From Glebionis coronaria (lineage: Eukaryota; Streptophyta; Magnoliopsida; Asterales; Asteraceae): a stretch of 64,000 bases of DNA. A program made the position numbers and the translations under genes. This document shows, one piece after another, positions 1 through 10,866 of this stretch. How positions within the stretch are numbered: the first letter of the stretch is position 1; the number at the start of each line of letters is the position of its first letter. Where the stretch lies: assembly GCA_025667525.1 (NCBI GenBank), contig CM046880.1, forward strand, positions 596,809,452 to 596,873,451, read 5' to 3'. The notes beneath the pieces are model-generated. The model saw only the letters and a program-made list of their open reading frames with translations, did not search any database and was not told where the DNA came from.

Positions 1-1136
1 GATTTATGGTTTGAAGCAAGCATCACGAAAATGGAACAAACGATTGATGAAGAAATCAAAAAGTTTGGATTTATTCAAAATTGTGATGAGCCATGTATAT
101 ATCGCAAAGCTAGTGGGAGTGATGTAGTATTCCTAATTTTATATGTTGATGACATATTAATCATGGGAAGTGACATTCCAAGACTTAAAGAAGTTAATGA
201 TTATCTTGATAAATTTTTTTCTACGACGGATTTAGGAGAAGCTGCATACATTCTGGGAATTAAAATCTATCGAGATAGGAGTAGATGGTTAATTGACCTT
301 AGTCAAGACGCTTATATTGACAAAATATAGAAGAATATGATATGCATAATTCCAAGAAAGGTTTTCAACCTATGGAAGTTAAGCATAATCTAAGTCATGA
401 GATAGATGCATCTACTCCTGAAGAGGAGGCTTACATGAGGAAGGTGCCTTATGCTTCGGCTGTAGGATCTATTATGTATGTTGTAAGATGTACAAGGCCT
501 GATGTGGCGTTTGCTCAGAACTTGGTCAGTCGCTATCAACAGAATCCAGGGAAGCTCCAATGGACTGCTGTTAAACATATTCTAAAGTATTTAAGGAGTA
601 TGAAGGATATGTCTTTGGTATTTAGAGGGAAACCAGACAGAACTGAATATAACAGGTTTCTGTGATGCGTCTTGGCGATGTGATAAAGACGATACGAAGT
701 CTTAGACGGGTTACGTATTTTTTATCAATGGAGGAGCAGTTGACTAGAAGATCAAGAAGCATGCAACTATTGCAATGCATGCGACTCAATCTGAGTACAT
801 GGCTGCTTTAGAAGCTGCAATGGAAGATGTTTGAATTAGAAAGTTTATTGGAGATCTTGGAGTGATGCCTTTCAATCAAATAACCTATTGATATGTATTG
901 TGACAATTCTGTTGCAATCATATTCGCCAATGATTCTGGTGTCATGAAAGGCGTCAGACACTTTACATAGATATCACTACGTCCGAGAACAAGTTGAAGC
1001 TCGTGAAATCAAATTATTAAAAGGTCGCACAGATGATAACGTAGCTGATCCTTTAACTAAGGCGTTGCCTAGAGGAAAGGTTATTGAACATGCCAAAAGC
1101 ATCGGGCTTCAATTAGCTAGCGATTTCACGCAATAA
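1..1136 (+). pseudogene. Ty1/copia element A: degraded reverse transcriptase / RNase H
   Basis: This is the 3' part of a copia polyprotein; the window starts inside the reverse transcriptase. The YVDD active-site motif is at about 148-159 and RNase H-like sequence runs to the TAA at 1134-1136. The frame is broken by stops at 328-330, 703-705 and 745-747 and by a one-base deletion near base 43. Compared with element B, these correspond to TTG, CAG and TGG codons. The sequence is nearly identical to 61837-62973 (element C) and shares these lesions. A has at least one private stop in addition (TGA near 832). It cannot encode a working enzyme. Confidence 0.92.
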
Positions 1137-1894
1137 ATCTGTGATTAGTATTCGGATAAAGGATGTTAAGACATTATTATTTAATGAAATAAAGTTTGAG
1201 TTACGTTTATTCTTGTTAGTTAATTTTGTATCATATTTTACATGTTTTAATCCATGAATATTTTGTATTCTAAATATTCATTGTCGATTAATAATATGGG
1301 AGTATTATTAAATTAAGACAAATCAAAATTACGATAGAGTATACTTGAAAGTATATTGATTGATTTTGGATGATATTCGATGAATCGAATATTGGACTTA
1401 TCCCAACTATATGATTATACTTTATGGATCTTTGTCGTTAAGTATATCATAAATAGTTATCCTCATACATGAGATACTCTTTGAAATAATCTAACGCTAA
1501 ACGTAACTCGTAGTTATAAGGGTTATTTTTAGAAATGTTGCAAAATTCATAAATTTTGCTTGTAGTCAATATGGAATTTATTTCCTCCAATTTGTTTTGG
1601 AGTTTAATACAGTTTGCCCCTCGTGGGATTATTAAGATGTTTGTATGGCCACACCCAAATGTGTTTTGGTAATCTTACTGAATCTGTGAACGAGAAACAG
1701 AATAGTTAATGAAAGGAATGACTAAGATCCATATCCTTATTAACGTTGTATTAGAAATGAAAGGATAATAACAATGATGAATCATTAAAAGGTTTTATCT
1801 AGGAGACCTTACTCGAGTCGTACTAGAGTCATCGACGTCTATCTAGACGCTAACTGATGTGATCACACTATTTGAAATATGTCCAAGTGGGAGC
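1137..1894 (+). other. 3' non-coding region and polypurine tract of element A
   Basis: Non-coding stretch between the polyprotein stop and the LTR. It ends in the polypurine tract CAAGTGGGAG (1884-1893), the same as in elements B and C. Relative to C there is a roughly 30-bp deletion near 1470. Confidence 0.8.
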
Positions 1895-2654
1895 TAAAAG
1901 TTTATGGACTTATATTCAATAGTCAGTCGTGTGTTAGGATCGAACTCGAGATTACAAGATTGCACGCAATACGTATAGAGTTATTTTATTTAATAAATAT
2001 ATTTATATGTTTATTAAATCAAATCGAGCTATAACTTAAACGAATGTTAAGAATTAAGAGTTAAGGTTTAACGGTCGTTGTAAAATAAAATAGAAGAGGA
2101 AAGAAAAGTCCGGAACACCCCTTTAGGAGGTGTTCGAAAGTCGGCTAGAAACAAGAGGGGGGAGAAGGGAATTTTGTTTACTTGGGCTGGCCTATATAAA
2201 CAAACTCTTACCCTCATAATTCGACACACCACAAATCTTTTCCCCTCTCTCTCTTTGTCTTGGGATCGCCGGCCAAACACCCCTTAGGGTTCTTTGGTCT
2301 TCGATTTTGCTATATAGTCAAGTCCTAGGCCCTCTTTAGGGTTGTTAGGTTGATTATTCCACTAGACGTTGGAGCTCGATTTATACTACTAGCATTATGG
2401 TTAACTCGTCGTAATACTTGTGTACAAGAACGTAATATAATCTTACTTTAAACTATATCTTGGTGATTCAACATAAACCTTAATTTGGTAAATTTGTTCT
2501 TGTTCGTGGGAATTGCTTAGCAAAAGGTATGTAACCCTAATTCGATTAATTAATTATCATTTTGTTAATTATGATCCTGTTAAATCGCTTCCGCTATATG
2601 TGTTTTGATCTTGTTTAGGGTTTTAATAATTGTTATGAATTATATAAACCTTCA
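1895..2654 (+). repeat. LTR of element A
   Basis: The LTR starts just after the polypurine tract (TAAAAGTTTATGG, where related copies have TGAAAG) and ends ACCTTCA. A TATA box, TATATAAA, lies at 2193-2200. It is homologous to the LTRs at 39826, 49871, 56842 and 63754. The bases that follow (TGGTATCA at 2661) resemble a tRNA-Met primer-binding site, so a further internal region may once have adjoined here. Confidence 0.85.
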
Positions 2655-2755
2655 GTTGAGTGGTATCAAAAATCGTGCTACCCGCCAAACAAAAACAAAG
2701 CAACCCTATGCACCCCATAGATCTTTCTATTATAGTACAACAATATGATACTTAC

Positions 2756-3200
2756 TATGTTCCAACCACTTTCTTTGTTTCCGCTTCAGTTTGATCACGC
2801 CCGAAAATCTGAGCCATTCCAAAATCTAAAATTTTGGGGTTCATTTTCATATCCAGCAAAATGTTACTTGCTTTGAGGTCTCGATGAATGATTGTAAATC
2901 TTGAATCATGATTAAGATAAAGAAACCCAGAGCAATTCCAAATATGATATCAAATCGTATTTGCCAATTTAGCTTCACACTCTCTTTTTCTATATTCAAT
3001 TTCAAAGAGAAGTTATAATCTCAAACAAAAAAGGCTTAGTCGAATGTAAAAGCAAACTTTATGAGGAACTTACCAAAACGAAACATATTGAGACTTTTGT
3101 TTTCCATAAACTCGTAAACCAACAATTTCTCTTTAAGCTCGATGCAACAACTAAGTACTCGAATGAGGTTTCTATGCCGAAGTTTTGCAATCAATCTATT
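2756..3200 (-). pseudogene. Receptor-like Ser/Thr kinase fragment (S-domain/CRK type), two exons
   Basis: Reading the minus strand, the first exon (about 3200 down to 3074) encodes the [10 protein letters not shown]...[10 protein letters not shown] segment of kinase subdomains IV-V. It ends at a good donor, GTAAGT. The second exon (about 2945 down to 2756) carries the catalytic loop [12 protein letters not shown], the Mg-binding DFG and the VVGT segment, again ending at a GTAAGT donor. This exon order matches plant S-locus/cysteine-rich receptor-like kinases. The exons for subdomains VIII-XI are missing because the LTR of element A begins about 100 bp downstream. The N-terminal receptor part is also absent. 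Confidence 0.8.
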
Positions 3201-3382
3201 AAGCGGTTTTCTTGAGGAGGTTTTTAGGAGGTCTTGGTTCAAGATGTGTCAAGGGGCTTTCAGACGAAACGAATAAATAGTTTAATATAACTAGGCGAAA
3301 GTTCGAAGAATACATTATATCGTTTGAATGTCATTGCATGATTCGACCAACTAACCACTAACATTTGTCATTCTAAAAGTAA

Positions 3383-3810
3383 AATGTTTTAACAAATTTA
3401 ACCCGCTAATTAACAACCCTAATATATATTACCAAACCAAACACATACACTTTTTCTTCTTTGTCTTCTTTCTTTCTCAAAGACATCGAAAAAAAGGTAA
3501 TTACTTTTGGTATCAGGTTCGAACCTTTGATCTTAGAATCCAACGTACTTAACCCAAATAGCAACTCGTACCACCTTGTTAATATTTGCAATGAAATTTG
3601 TATTGGCAAATTTATTGATAGTTGTTGGATAAGATGATATATATTTTTTAAATATGATTTTTGATTTCTCTTTCATACATGCATTCATAAATAAGATAGA
3701 CATATCATTTTAAAAAAGTTTTTTTTTGTTTATAGCATTTCTCTTTCAATATAGTATGTACTCATAATTTGGAAGACAGACATTTTATTATGAACATTTA
3801 ACGGATTAAG
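3383..3810. repeat. Dispersed repeat, also at 38150-38475
   Basis: Shares recognisable blocks with 38150-38475: AAGTAAAATGTTTTAACAAA at the left edge, a TTCGA-containing middle, and a right part with TAAGATGA...ATTTGGA. Part of it (3640-3790) also resembles the interior and right end of the MITE at 22974-23153. No coding sense is seen. Confidence 0.6.
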
Positions 3811-4303
3811 GTTTTCTTTATAAAGGATTTCGATTTTCTTATACTAAAATGTTTATAGTTTTGCTTTCAAATATCATTAAACCCGAATGTTAATTTATGT
3901 GTTATGTCAATAATTTTGTGACGTTAGTTTATAACTAGATCGGGAAATAGTAGTGCTTCGACACATTGACTTTTCTTACTTAACCGGGTACAATTTATTT
4001 TACAGAATCTAATGAGACCTTGTAAAATCCTAACATTTTTCGAAACAAGAACGCTAGTCAAATAAGGATTTAAAACATGTTCCCCATCCAAACCACGTTT
4101 TTTTGTTGTAAATCACGTTTTTCTAGTCAAAACCACGTTTTTCATTATGAGCGCATCAAAAACGTTTTTCGCATCAAACAAGCTTTACTTGTTCACCTAC
4201 TCTCACCTTTATTAAATTCAAACCTAACACCCTAGCTTTCATTCATATATAGCATCCACTTCAAGTTCATTGATTCACAAACATAACATACCAATTACTT
4301 AGT
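3811..4303. other. Non-coding; upstream region of the unknown gene at 4304
   Basis: No gene seen. From about 4190 the sequence (CACCTTATTAAATTC, then a TATATAG box near 4247) resembles the region upstream of the paralogue at 28092, so it is probably that gene's promoter and leader. Confidence 0.5.
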
Positions 4304-4675
4304 ATGATGATGATCACCATCCGTCCTCCTCCACCGGATCCAGACCTATCGAAGAACAAGACTTTTTATCATCATGTATTTATCGTTGTTGTAACAGATG
4401 CTTTCGGAAGTAAAATGGAAGGATGTAAACGGAAGTGTGACACATATGTAAGTTTTGTTTTTATATTTTCAAATTGTAATCCATTTTTTCCGATATTCAT
4501 ATACACATGCTTTTTATGTCTTCAGCCATTCTCCGGTCAAGGTCCACGATCTGCTAGCGGAGACCCGATCGAGGTCGACAAGGACTCCGGAACCACAAGA
4601 AAGGGGTCTGGAACCACAAGCAAGGGGTCCGGAACCACCAGCAAGGGCACGGGGTCGTTCAGCACCAAAAAATAA
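4304..4675 (+). CDS. Unrecognised small protein, family copy 1 (SGTTSKG-tail family)
   Basis: I do not recognise this protein. The start (MMMITIRPPPP...) is shared with 28092. A likely intron runs 4448-4525 (GTAAGT...TTCAG), giving exons 4304-4447 and 4526-4675 and a 97-residue product. The intron is 78 nt, so retention also keeps the frame (123 residues). The C-terminus is a repeat tail of the unit SGTTSKG, ending GTGSFSTKK, rich in Ser, Thr, Gly and Lys and probably disordered. Related copies are at 28092-28636 and 48467-48830, and all three share a 3' flank beginning ACATTTTTACTT. It may be a captured gene fragment carried by a transposon rather than a functional gene. Confidence 0.5.
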   Translation: MMMITIRPPPPDPDLSKNKTFYHHVFIVVVTDAFGSKMEGCKRKCDTYVSFVFIFSNCNPFFPIFIYTCFLCLQPFSGQGPRSASGDPIEVDKDSGTTRKGSGTTSKGSGTTSKGTGSFSTKK

Positions 4676-4789
4676 GCTAATTTGTTACTAACATTTTTAC
4701 TTAATTGTATGAATGAATATATCAAGAAAGAAATGTACTGCTGTGGTTATGTCTCAATCAACTTTGTTATCTATGATGTTGCATTTCAT

Positions 4790-4846
4790 GAAAGACTTTT
4801 TATCATGGATTTATTGTTGTAATAGGTGCTTTCGGAAGTAAAATGG
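4790..4846 (+). repeat. Partial duplicate of the exon at 4361-4419
   Basis: GACTTTTTATCAT...GCTTTCGGAAGTAAAATGG recurs here about 430 bp downstream of its first occurrence, shortened and without a start codon. Confidence 0.75.
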
Positions 4847-5625
4847 TATACTTTTTGTATTCTCGTTGTTTTAAGTATTTTGCTAGTGTATTTCTTGATG
4901 AGATGAGGTGCTTTTATTATGTTACGGAATATAAGTAGTTAGATAGTTAATTTGAGTGTCTTGCGAAACTCCTTGTTGGCTTATTACCTCATTTGAGCGG
5001 TTTGCCGCTGCCTTTAATAGAGATATAAGTGGTTTGACCATAAATATTCACAAACACCCTATAAGCTGACACTTAAGTTTTGATTTCACTTGGTTTTCAT
5101 GCTTGGTTGGATGTTTATGAGTTGATTTTCTATTGGTTTTGGGTTGTTGGTGATTAGAACTGATGAAATGTTGCATTGTAGTTAGTGAAATGTGTTGAAT
5201 CTGATTAATAGGTGAATATTTGAGTGATTGTGTATGATTCTTTAGATTGTATTTAAGCCCGCAATTAGAGGTTTGGACGGTGTAGGATTGCTTATTTAGG
5301 CGCTTATAAGATTATGTGCTTACGGAGTGTTTAAAATTAGAATGTTTATCTCTAGAAAATAAGTAGGTCGGTATGTTTTTATATTCAACGCAAATAAGCA
5401 CATTAAAAGGGTGTTTGTGACTGCTTATCTAGGTGCTTATCGCTTATTTTTAAATCTCTATGTACTTACCTATAAATCCTATTTTCTCGGTTCACTTGCA
5501 TCTTATTGAGTGACGTGTATGACACTGAAACATGTCTCTATAGCAACTTATAACAGTCATTCTGCACTTGTTGGCATGTTTTGACTTGATACGTTTGTTA
5601 AGTTGTTTGTATTGTGTGTTGGTAT
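4847..5625. other. No gene seen
   Basis: AT-rich intergenic sequence with several near-repeats of a GTGCTTAT-type motif (5250-5460). No coding signal was recognised on either strand. Confidence 0.5.
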
Positions 5626-5737
5626 TAAGGAAGCTGTATAACTGACAAGGCGCAGCTCTTGGTTCCTATCCCAAGCCATTAAGGCTAATAATACTGTGTT
5701 CACCTCTGGTGTTCTTGGTCTTATTCCCGAAGTTTTA
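5626..5737 (+). pseudogene. RidA/YjgF-type imine deaminase exon relic
   Basis: Translated with one frame change, this reads KEAV...TDKA, AALGSY, then QAIKANNTVFTSGVLGLIPE. That matches the N-terminal part of plant RidA (reactive intermediate deaminase, which hydrolyses 2-aminoacrylate in plastids). One base is missing within the Ser-Tyr-Ser-Gln codons near 5668, and a stop interrupts KEAV. Only this exon is present, with no neighbouring exons in view, so it is an isolated relic. Confidence 0.72.
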
Positions 5738-6904
5738 TGACAATTGTATTTCACCATTTTTCATTCATCATCTTTACCTGATGCTCTTTTTGGGGGTGTT
5801 TGGATCGGTAGGAAAGTGATTATCTGATTATTGCAATTTCCAAGTCGAAGATCGTCAGTTTTGAAGGTTCAGTGTTTGGGAAAATAATCGGTCATATAGT
5901 AGCTTCAAGAAAACCGAATTTGATTAATTACTATCAATTAGTAGTCATTTTACGTACATGTCTTTAAATAATCAGGATTCACCCAAAACACTAGAACCAA
6001 TGATTATCTGATAATCAGCTGATACTGGAAAATTAATATAAAGTCCTTTTTAAACTTATGGTACAACAGTATGTTTTATATCTTATCCCGATTAATAGGT
6101 AGTAAATTCGTAAAATTCTAGATCAAAGACCTAAGGTTGCAGCTTCCGTTAACTATATTTGCCAAAAGAATGTTGATTCACACCTGGTTACCCTCAACTC
6201 ATGTTAGTGGAAGCGTTTCACTGTCAGCACGTGAAATTATGCGATATAAGGTGAGTAAATTCTGATAATTTTCTACATTTTGCATTCCGTAACCAAATGT
6301 ACCACAGAAGGTGAACTTGTAAATAGTAACAGAACCAGACGAGTTGACATAATCCTAACTCGAGTTCTGAAAATATGTTATATCTCCCATACATGCAAGT
6401 AATTGATGATTATAGGCAAAAAATCATCAATTTGTGCTACCAGTTGGAGTTGTCGAGATCCTACTGCCGCACAGTATTCTCTTGCAGAGAGATAAGAGTG
6501 CATCACCGGCCGTCACCAACATAGTAATACGCAAGAGATTATTTGTTCCTGAGAAAAGCGGTCTTTCCATGCCTTTTCAGTTTCAGTGACCTCAATCTTT
6601 TCAATAACATTGACTTTCAAATCGTCAACCGTACTCTCAGACACACGTTGGTCCATGATCCACGCTACTTGAGCTCTCAGATTTTCTTGGGAACGTTTGG
6701 CAAGGATATAAAAACATGAACATGTCTTTGTCATATCATAAGTGAAAGGGGACACTTCTCACAATGTGGTGACTTTTTTTTACTTTTTAAACTTTCCCCT
6801 CTTTTCATAGGATCCTATCCCTAAACCAGGTATCAGGTATGTATGGTTCATGACTAATTACGCTAGGAGGGGCTTGATACCGAAGACCCGAAATTCCTCT
6901 CCCC
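5738..6904. other. No identified gene; contains an unassigned 80-codon minus-strand ORF
   Basis: The only notable open frame is on the minus strand at 6513-6755 (contains the segment QENLRAQVAWIMDQRVSE, charged, no signal peptide). I could not assign it to a family and it may be a chance ORF or an exon relic. Confidence 0.35.
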
Positions 6905-7262
6905 TTTGTGTGATATATCAAAGAATATTTTGAAGCGTCTTCAAGGCCTTCATCTTGTTTTTGAAGTCAATTATTGGGTTAGACCCCACCTCTAGCATAT
7001 GCTTCTCACAAAATCGAGTTACCAAATCATGAAGTTGCTGGAGCCAAGAAATATAGAATTTGAATGGAGTTGGGCCAAAATCCAAGGTCCCGTAGAATAT
7101 TTCAAGACAATCAGCCTGTGATCAGAGATGAGACTAGCAAGACCCAAAGTTGTGAAATTCTGAACCTAGGGTGATGAATCTTCAGTGATTAGGAACCCGT
7201 CAAGTTTGCTTAGTTTATCTCCACGACCGTTACAGCGATGAGCTATCATTTGTTTGTAATGG
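6905..7262 (-). pseudogene. LINE (L1-type) endonuclease domain relic
   Basis: On the minus strand, with several frame changes, the segments GDKLSKLDGFLIT, LISDHRLIVLK and DFGPTPFKFYISWL appear in that order. These match the C-terminal endonuclease region of plant non-LTR retrotransposon ORF2, including the SDH-[RC] motif and the following FGPTPF-[KR]-F motif. No reverse transcriptase is visible downstream, so this is a short 5'- and 3'-truncated fragment. Confidence 0.72.
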
Positions 7263-7920
7263 GCAGTAAACATGATGGGTACGATGTCATCTGACTTTGG
7301 ATAGAACGCTTAACTTGAACGGGATTTTATTGCCTCTTGACTAAATATGAAAGTGTTTGTCAAGAATTGCAGGTACCGGGTGTGAGTCTTTCTGTGACTG
7401 AATCACCAATTCTTAAAGTGAATCGATTTCTTCATGTATATCGTTATGCAGTGACTCCCTCACACTTCTTTAAGGACCAAACGTATCAAGCCCATGACTT
7501 TGGGAGTTTTATCTGAAAAGTTAGTTTTATGTGTTTTGGCGACTGGATTTCCTAATTCTTTTGTGCAAAGGATTGAAAAGGTATCATTAATTCTTCTAGC
7601 ATTTACAAGCGGTTGATGTAGGCATAACCGCAACACAGTAGCTCACACACACGTAGATGTATGCCTACTGCACCCCGACAATATGACAAGAATGATAAAG
7701 GTTGTGTCCAGTTAGGGTCTAAGTGTAACGTCACAATGGTTCCTCGGTAGATAGCATAAAAAAGGTGCTGGTTCAGTCGTTGAGTCAAAATGGGAGATAG
7801 CGTCAAGCCTTTCTGTGACTGAATTTTAGCCTTCAAGGCTTTGGCTAAAAATGTACGCGGCCTCGCCAGTGTATATCTAAGGATACTGATCCAACCCACA
7901 TGGAGAAAAAAGAAGGTAAA

Positions 7921-7964
7921 ATCGAACACGTGACCTTCAGATAGATCTTCAGTCTGACGCTCTC
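7921..7964 (-). pseudogene. tRNA-Phe relic, 3' part
   Basis: Matches the D-stem to T-arm part of the tRNA-Phe at 18650-18722, with a four-base AGAT duplication next to the anticodon. The 5' part lies about 380 bp away at 8344-8367. Not functional as a tRNA. Confidence 0.8.
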
Positions 7965-8343
7965 TGTCACATGTGACAATAAAAGGAGTCAAAGAAGACA
8001 CTCTCACATGATGGAAGCAGTCAAATGAGGCAGTTACAATTAGTAATCTTTGTGAGGCAGTTACCTGCACAAGTGTGCACTCCGCACAACCCCGACTTGA
8101 TGAACGTTTATCACGATTAGTAATCTTTGTGAGGCAGTTACCTGCACAGTAGACGGGTGTGAAGAATTTGTATGCTAGTCCTCTGTATCTGATATTAGTC
8201 TTCTCCCTTTCTGCAATTTCTTGTGAACTCTTTTAACTATCCAACTTTTATTTCTAGCATTGAATGTAATTTAGCCTTGTAATTCATCTTTCATTTCATC
8301 AATCAATACAATCTCTGATCCTCAAATTGTGTAGTTCATTACA

Positions 8344-8367
8344 CTCTCCCAACTGAGCTACCCCCGC
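8344..8367 (-). pseudogene. tRNA-Phe relic, 5' part (acceptor and D-arm)
   Basis: CTCTCCCAACTGAGCTA followed by CCCCCGC is the complement of the acceptor/D-arm half of tRNA-Phe. It is separated from the other half by an insertion at about 7965-8343. Confidence 0.8.
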
Positions 8368-8370
8368 CTT

Positions 8371-9294
8371 GTGTTGTGATAATTATTTTCAAAGTTTTAT
8401 CTCACTAGTTTATAAAAAATATGTTGTACTAGTAAAAATCTGTGTTTATCAGCTTTTGCAACACTATAAATTCGATGGTTAGAATATTTCAACAGTTGTG
8501 CATGTTTGTTGATGAACAATAGCTTAGTGTTTTGAGTGATGATATTGTATATATGCGTGTTAGGACTTATCGATACGAAGAAGAGAAGAGTATAAAAGCA
8601 TACCAAATTCTCATTGATCGAAAACTTATTATTTAAGAGTAACTTATTTGATTATACACAACTTTTTATTGAAGCGTATTCAAATCCTTTTGGAATAAAA
8701 TAGTATAAACACTGTAAACCTCCAAGATAGATGTCTAAAAAATCAAAAACTTAAAGCTAGTATCTAACGCACTCTCGCACTCATGATACTGGTCATATGG
8801 TGCGTGCATCTTGTCGAGTGTTTAGAATTGACGAACGGTAAAGAATGGGAACTTCGTGAAGAATACAAAAGGTGTTTTTTTTTTTTTTTTTTATTTATCA
8901 AAGTTGGATGATCATCAGATTAACCAAAAGGTGCATAAAGACACAAATGAAGGTATGATCATTGTTGTACATTTGGTTGATATTTTAAGCTTAGAGTTTC
9001 TTAGTGAAAAACCAGTAGTGCACATATTTGATATACACAGACAGGTTGCATTTTTTGATGTGATTTTGTAAAAAAAAAATATTGCGTTTTATGTTATGGA
9101 GTCACATCTTAGTTGTGTCGAATGTGGGTCATTATAATGATGCATGAGCAAATTGAAGAAGGATTGTCAATTTCACCATACGACATTGTTTATAAACAAC
9201 TCAAGAAATGCCACACTAGTATGTATGGACAGGGGTGTTATTCGGGTCAGGGTCAGGTTCATTTAGGCCATGTCGGTTTAGTATAGTTGGCTTG
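8371..9294. other. No gene seen
   Basis: AT-rich sequence with an 18-base T run at 8875-8892. The small open frames here have no recognisable family. Confidence 0.5.
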
Positions 9295-10361
9295 CCGAAA
9301 GTCTAAAGCTCGCACTTCTTGACCTCAGGCATTTAGAGTTTACTAACCTTCACCTCAGGAATACCCGAATCTTGAGAGGCAAATTCTCATAAATTGTCAT
9401 GATTTGGTGAAGCTTCAAATGCCTGCCGATAAGTCTAAAGGCCACACTTCTCGACCTCAGGCAGTTAAAGTTGACTAACGTTCACCTTAGATATGCTCCA
9501 AATCTTGAGAGACTATGTCTCATAGATTGTCATGACTTGGTAGTACTTCAAATGCCTTCCGAAAGTCCAAAGCTCTTAAGTATCAACCTCAGTCATTCGA
9601 AGTTGAGGACCCTTGACCTTGGCCTGACTCCAAGTCTCAAATGGTTAAATCTTGAAAACTGCTATGATTTGGTAGAAATTAATGCTCCCAGTAGATATCT
9701 GAAAAAGCTTGTCCTATTAGGTTTAAGTGTTTGTGGGAGGTTTAAATCATTTTGGTTTGACAAACAGCTTAACCTCGATCATACAAAGAAACAGCTTGAT
9801 TCTTTATCTGAGTTACATCTGATTGCAGAGACCATAGATGTATGCCTACTGCACCCCGACAATAGTTTTCCAATGTTTCGGTTTGAATGTTATTATAAAG
9901 AAGATCCAGCTTCATCGTTTGGAAATCTTGAAACGCTTATTTCGATGGGTCTATGTGCTTGTACAAACCTTGAGAAGTTTTCAAGAAATATATGTAGTTT
10001 ACGGGGTTTAAGAATGCTTACACTTGAAGGCAGTATTCCAGAGGTATACCGGGACCTTGACCAGTTAGAATGTCTCGTGCAGCTAACTTTTTCATCTAAA
10101 AATATCAGAAATCTTCCAGATAGCATTTGTAAGTTGAAACATCTCAAATCTCTTGAACTTAAATCACGTTTTCTTCTCGAGAAGTTATCCAATGATCTTG
10201 GCCGAATAGAAACTTTGGAGACGCTAACCTTAACGGATTGTAACCGTTTAAGAGATATTCCAAACAAGTCAACAACTAATGTCTCTGTTTATATATGTTT
10301 TTACATTCGATCTTGACATTTTTTCCATTCAAACGTTACTTTTCTAAGTTGATGTAATATT
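9295..10361 (+). pseudogene. Leucine-rich-repeat region of a resistance-type (probably TIR-NBS-LRR) protein
   Basis: The open part 9471-10316 encodes 281 residues of irregular LRRs (for example LERLCLIDCHDLVVL, LKWLNLENCYDLVEI, NLPDSICKLKHLKSLEL) typical of plant TNL/CNL intracellular immune receptors. Upstream, 9298-9400 encodes a further LRR in frame, ended by a stop (TAA after GGCAAATTCTCA). Units of about 125-150 bp around 9345-9600 are near-duplicates, as expected for LRR expansion by unequal exchange. No TIR, NB-ARC or start region is present. Element D is inserted 45 bp after the stop. I take this as a fragment, not an expressed receptor. Confidence 0.78.
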
Positions 10362-10860
10362 TGTAGAAAAACATGATCAAAATAAACTCAAACATCAAAA
10401 CCTTTCATTTATCAAAGATTCAAAAGACAAAAATAGGATAAAAGCAAAAAGTTACCAGTGCTAGTCACGTGTAACTCTATTATCTATTTGATAATAGTTT
10501 TACAATCAAGCATAAATAAAAAACGAGATCAAACTAGGGTTTACAAGATCAAGGTGAATGAGAGAGAGAGAGAACTGTGTGTAACTCACACACAGTTACA
10601 TAATGAGGCGATGCTAAACAATGAGACGCTACACATCAATATAAAACCCTAAAGGCTTATTAGCCGTTGGGTATTAACACAATTGGGCTTGGATGGGCTT
10701 GAGCCCATCATAACTTCACTTTGGCTTCTTCACACTTATGGTCCTTCAAGTCCAATATGTCCATCCTTCCAGATCCTTTAGACTAACTGTAAGTTTAAAA
10801 CAAGGCAAAATAAGTCCTCATGGTTATAAGTGGTTATCAGATTAGGTCATAATTTTAATA
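10362..10860 (-). repeat. Element D 3' LTR
   Basis: On the plus strand it runs TGTAGAAAAACATG...AATTTTAATA. It differs from 16174-16672 at three sites (two near 10380-10387 and one near 10469). Confidence 0.93.
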
Positions 10861-10866
10861 TCCCCC

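Larger units (their letters stand above)
7485..8370. repeat. Rearranged copy of the 18060-18725 block
   Basis: Blocks in common order: 7485-7590 with 18060-18165, 7674-7735 with 18178-18232, 7773-7815 with 18449-18490, and the tRNA-Phe sequence. Between them are insertions, including a 30-bp piece identical to the LRR relic (7654-7683 versus 9837-9866) and a 35-bp direct repeat at about 8039-8073 and 8115-8149. Confidence 0.75.

Noticed and set aside
2755..2757. Apparent stop codon (ACATAG) ending the kinase fragment
   Set aside because: The bases ATA|GTAAGTATC form a good splice donor at the position where this kinase family has an exon end, so it is better read as an intron border than a nonsense mutation.
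7603..8070. 155-codon minus-strand ORF
   Set aside because: Runs through the scrambled duplicate with tRNA and LRR pieces. Composition and content do not suggest a protein.
10458..10652. 64-codon ORF, repeated identically at 16270-16464
   Set aside because: Lies inside the LTRs of element D. It is identical because the LTRs are, not because of protein function.
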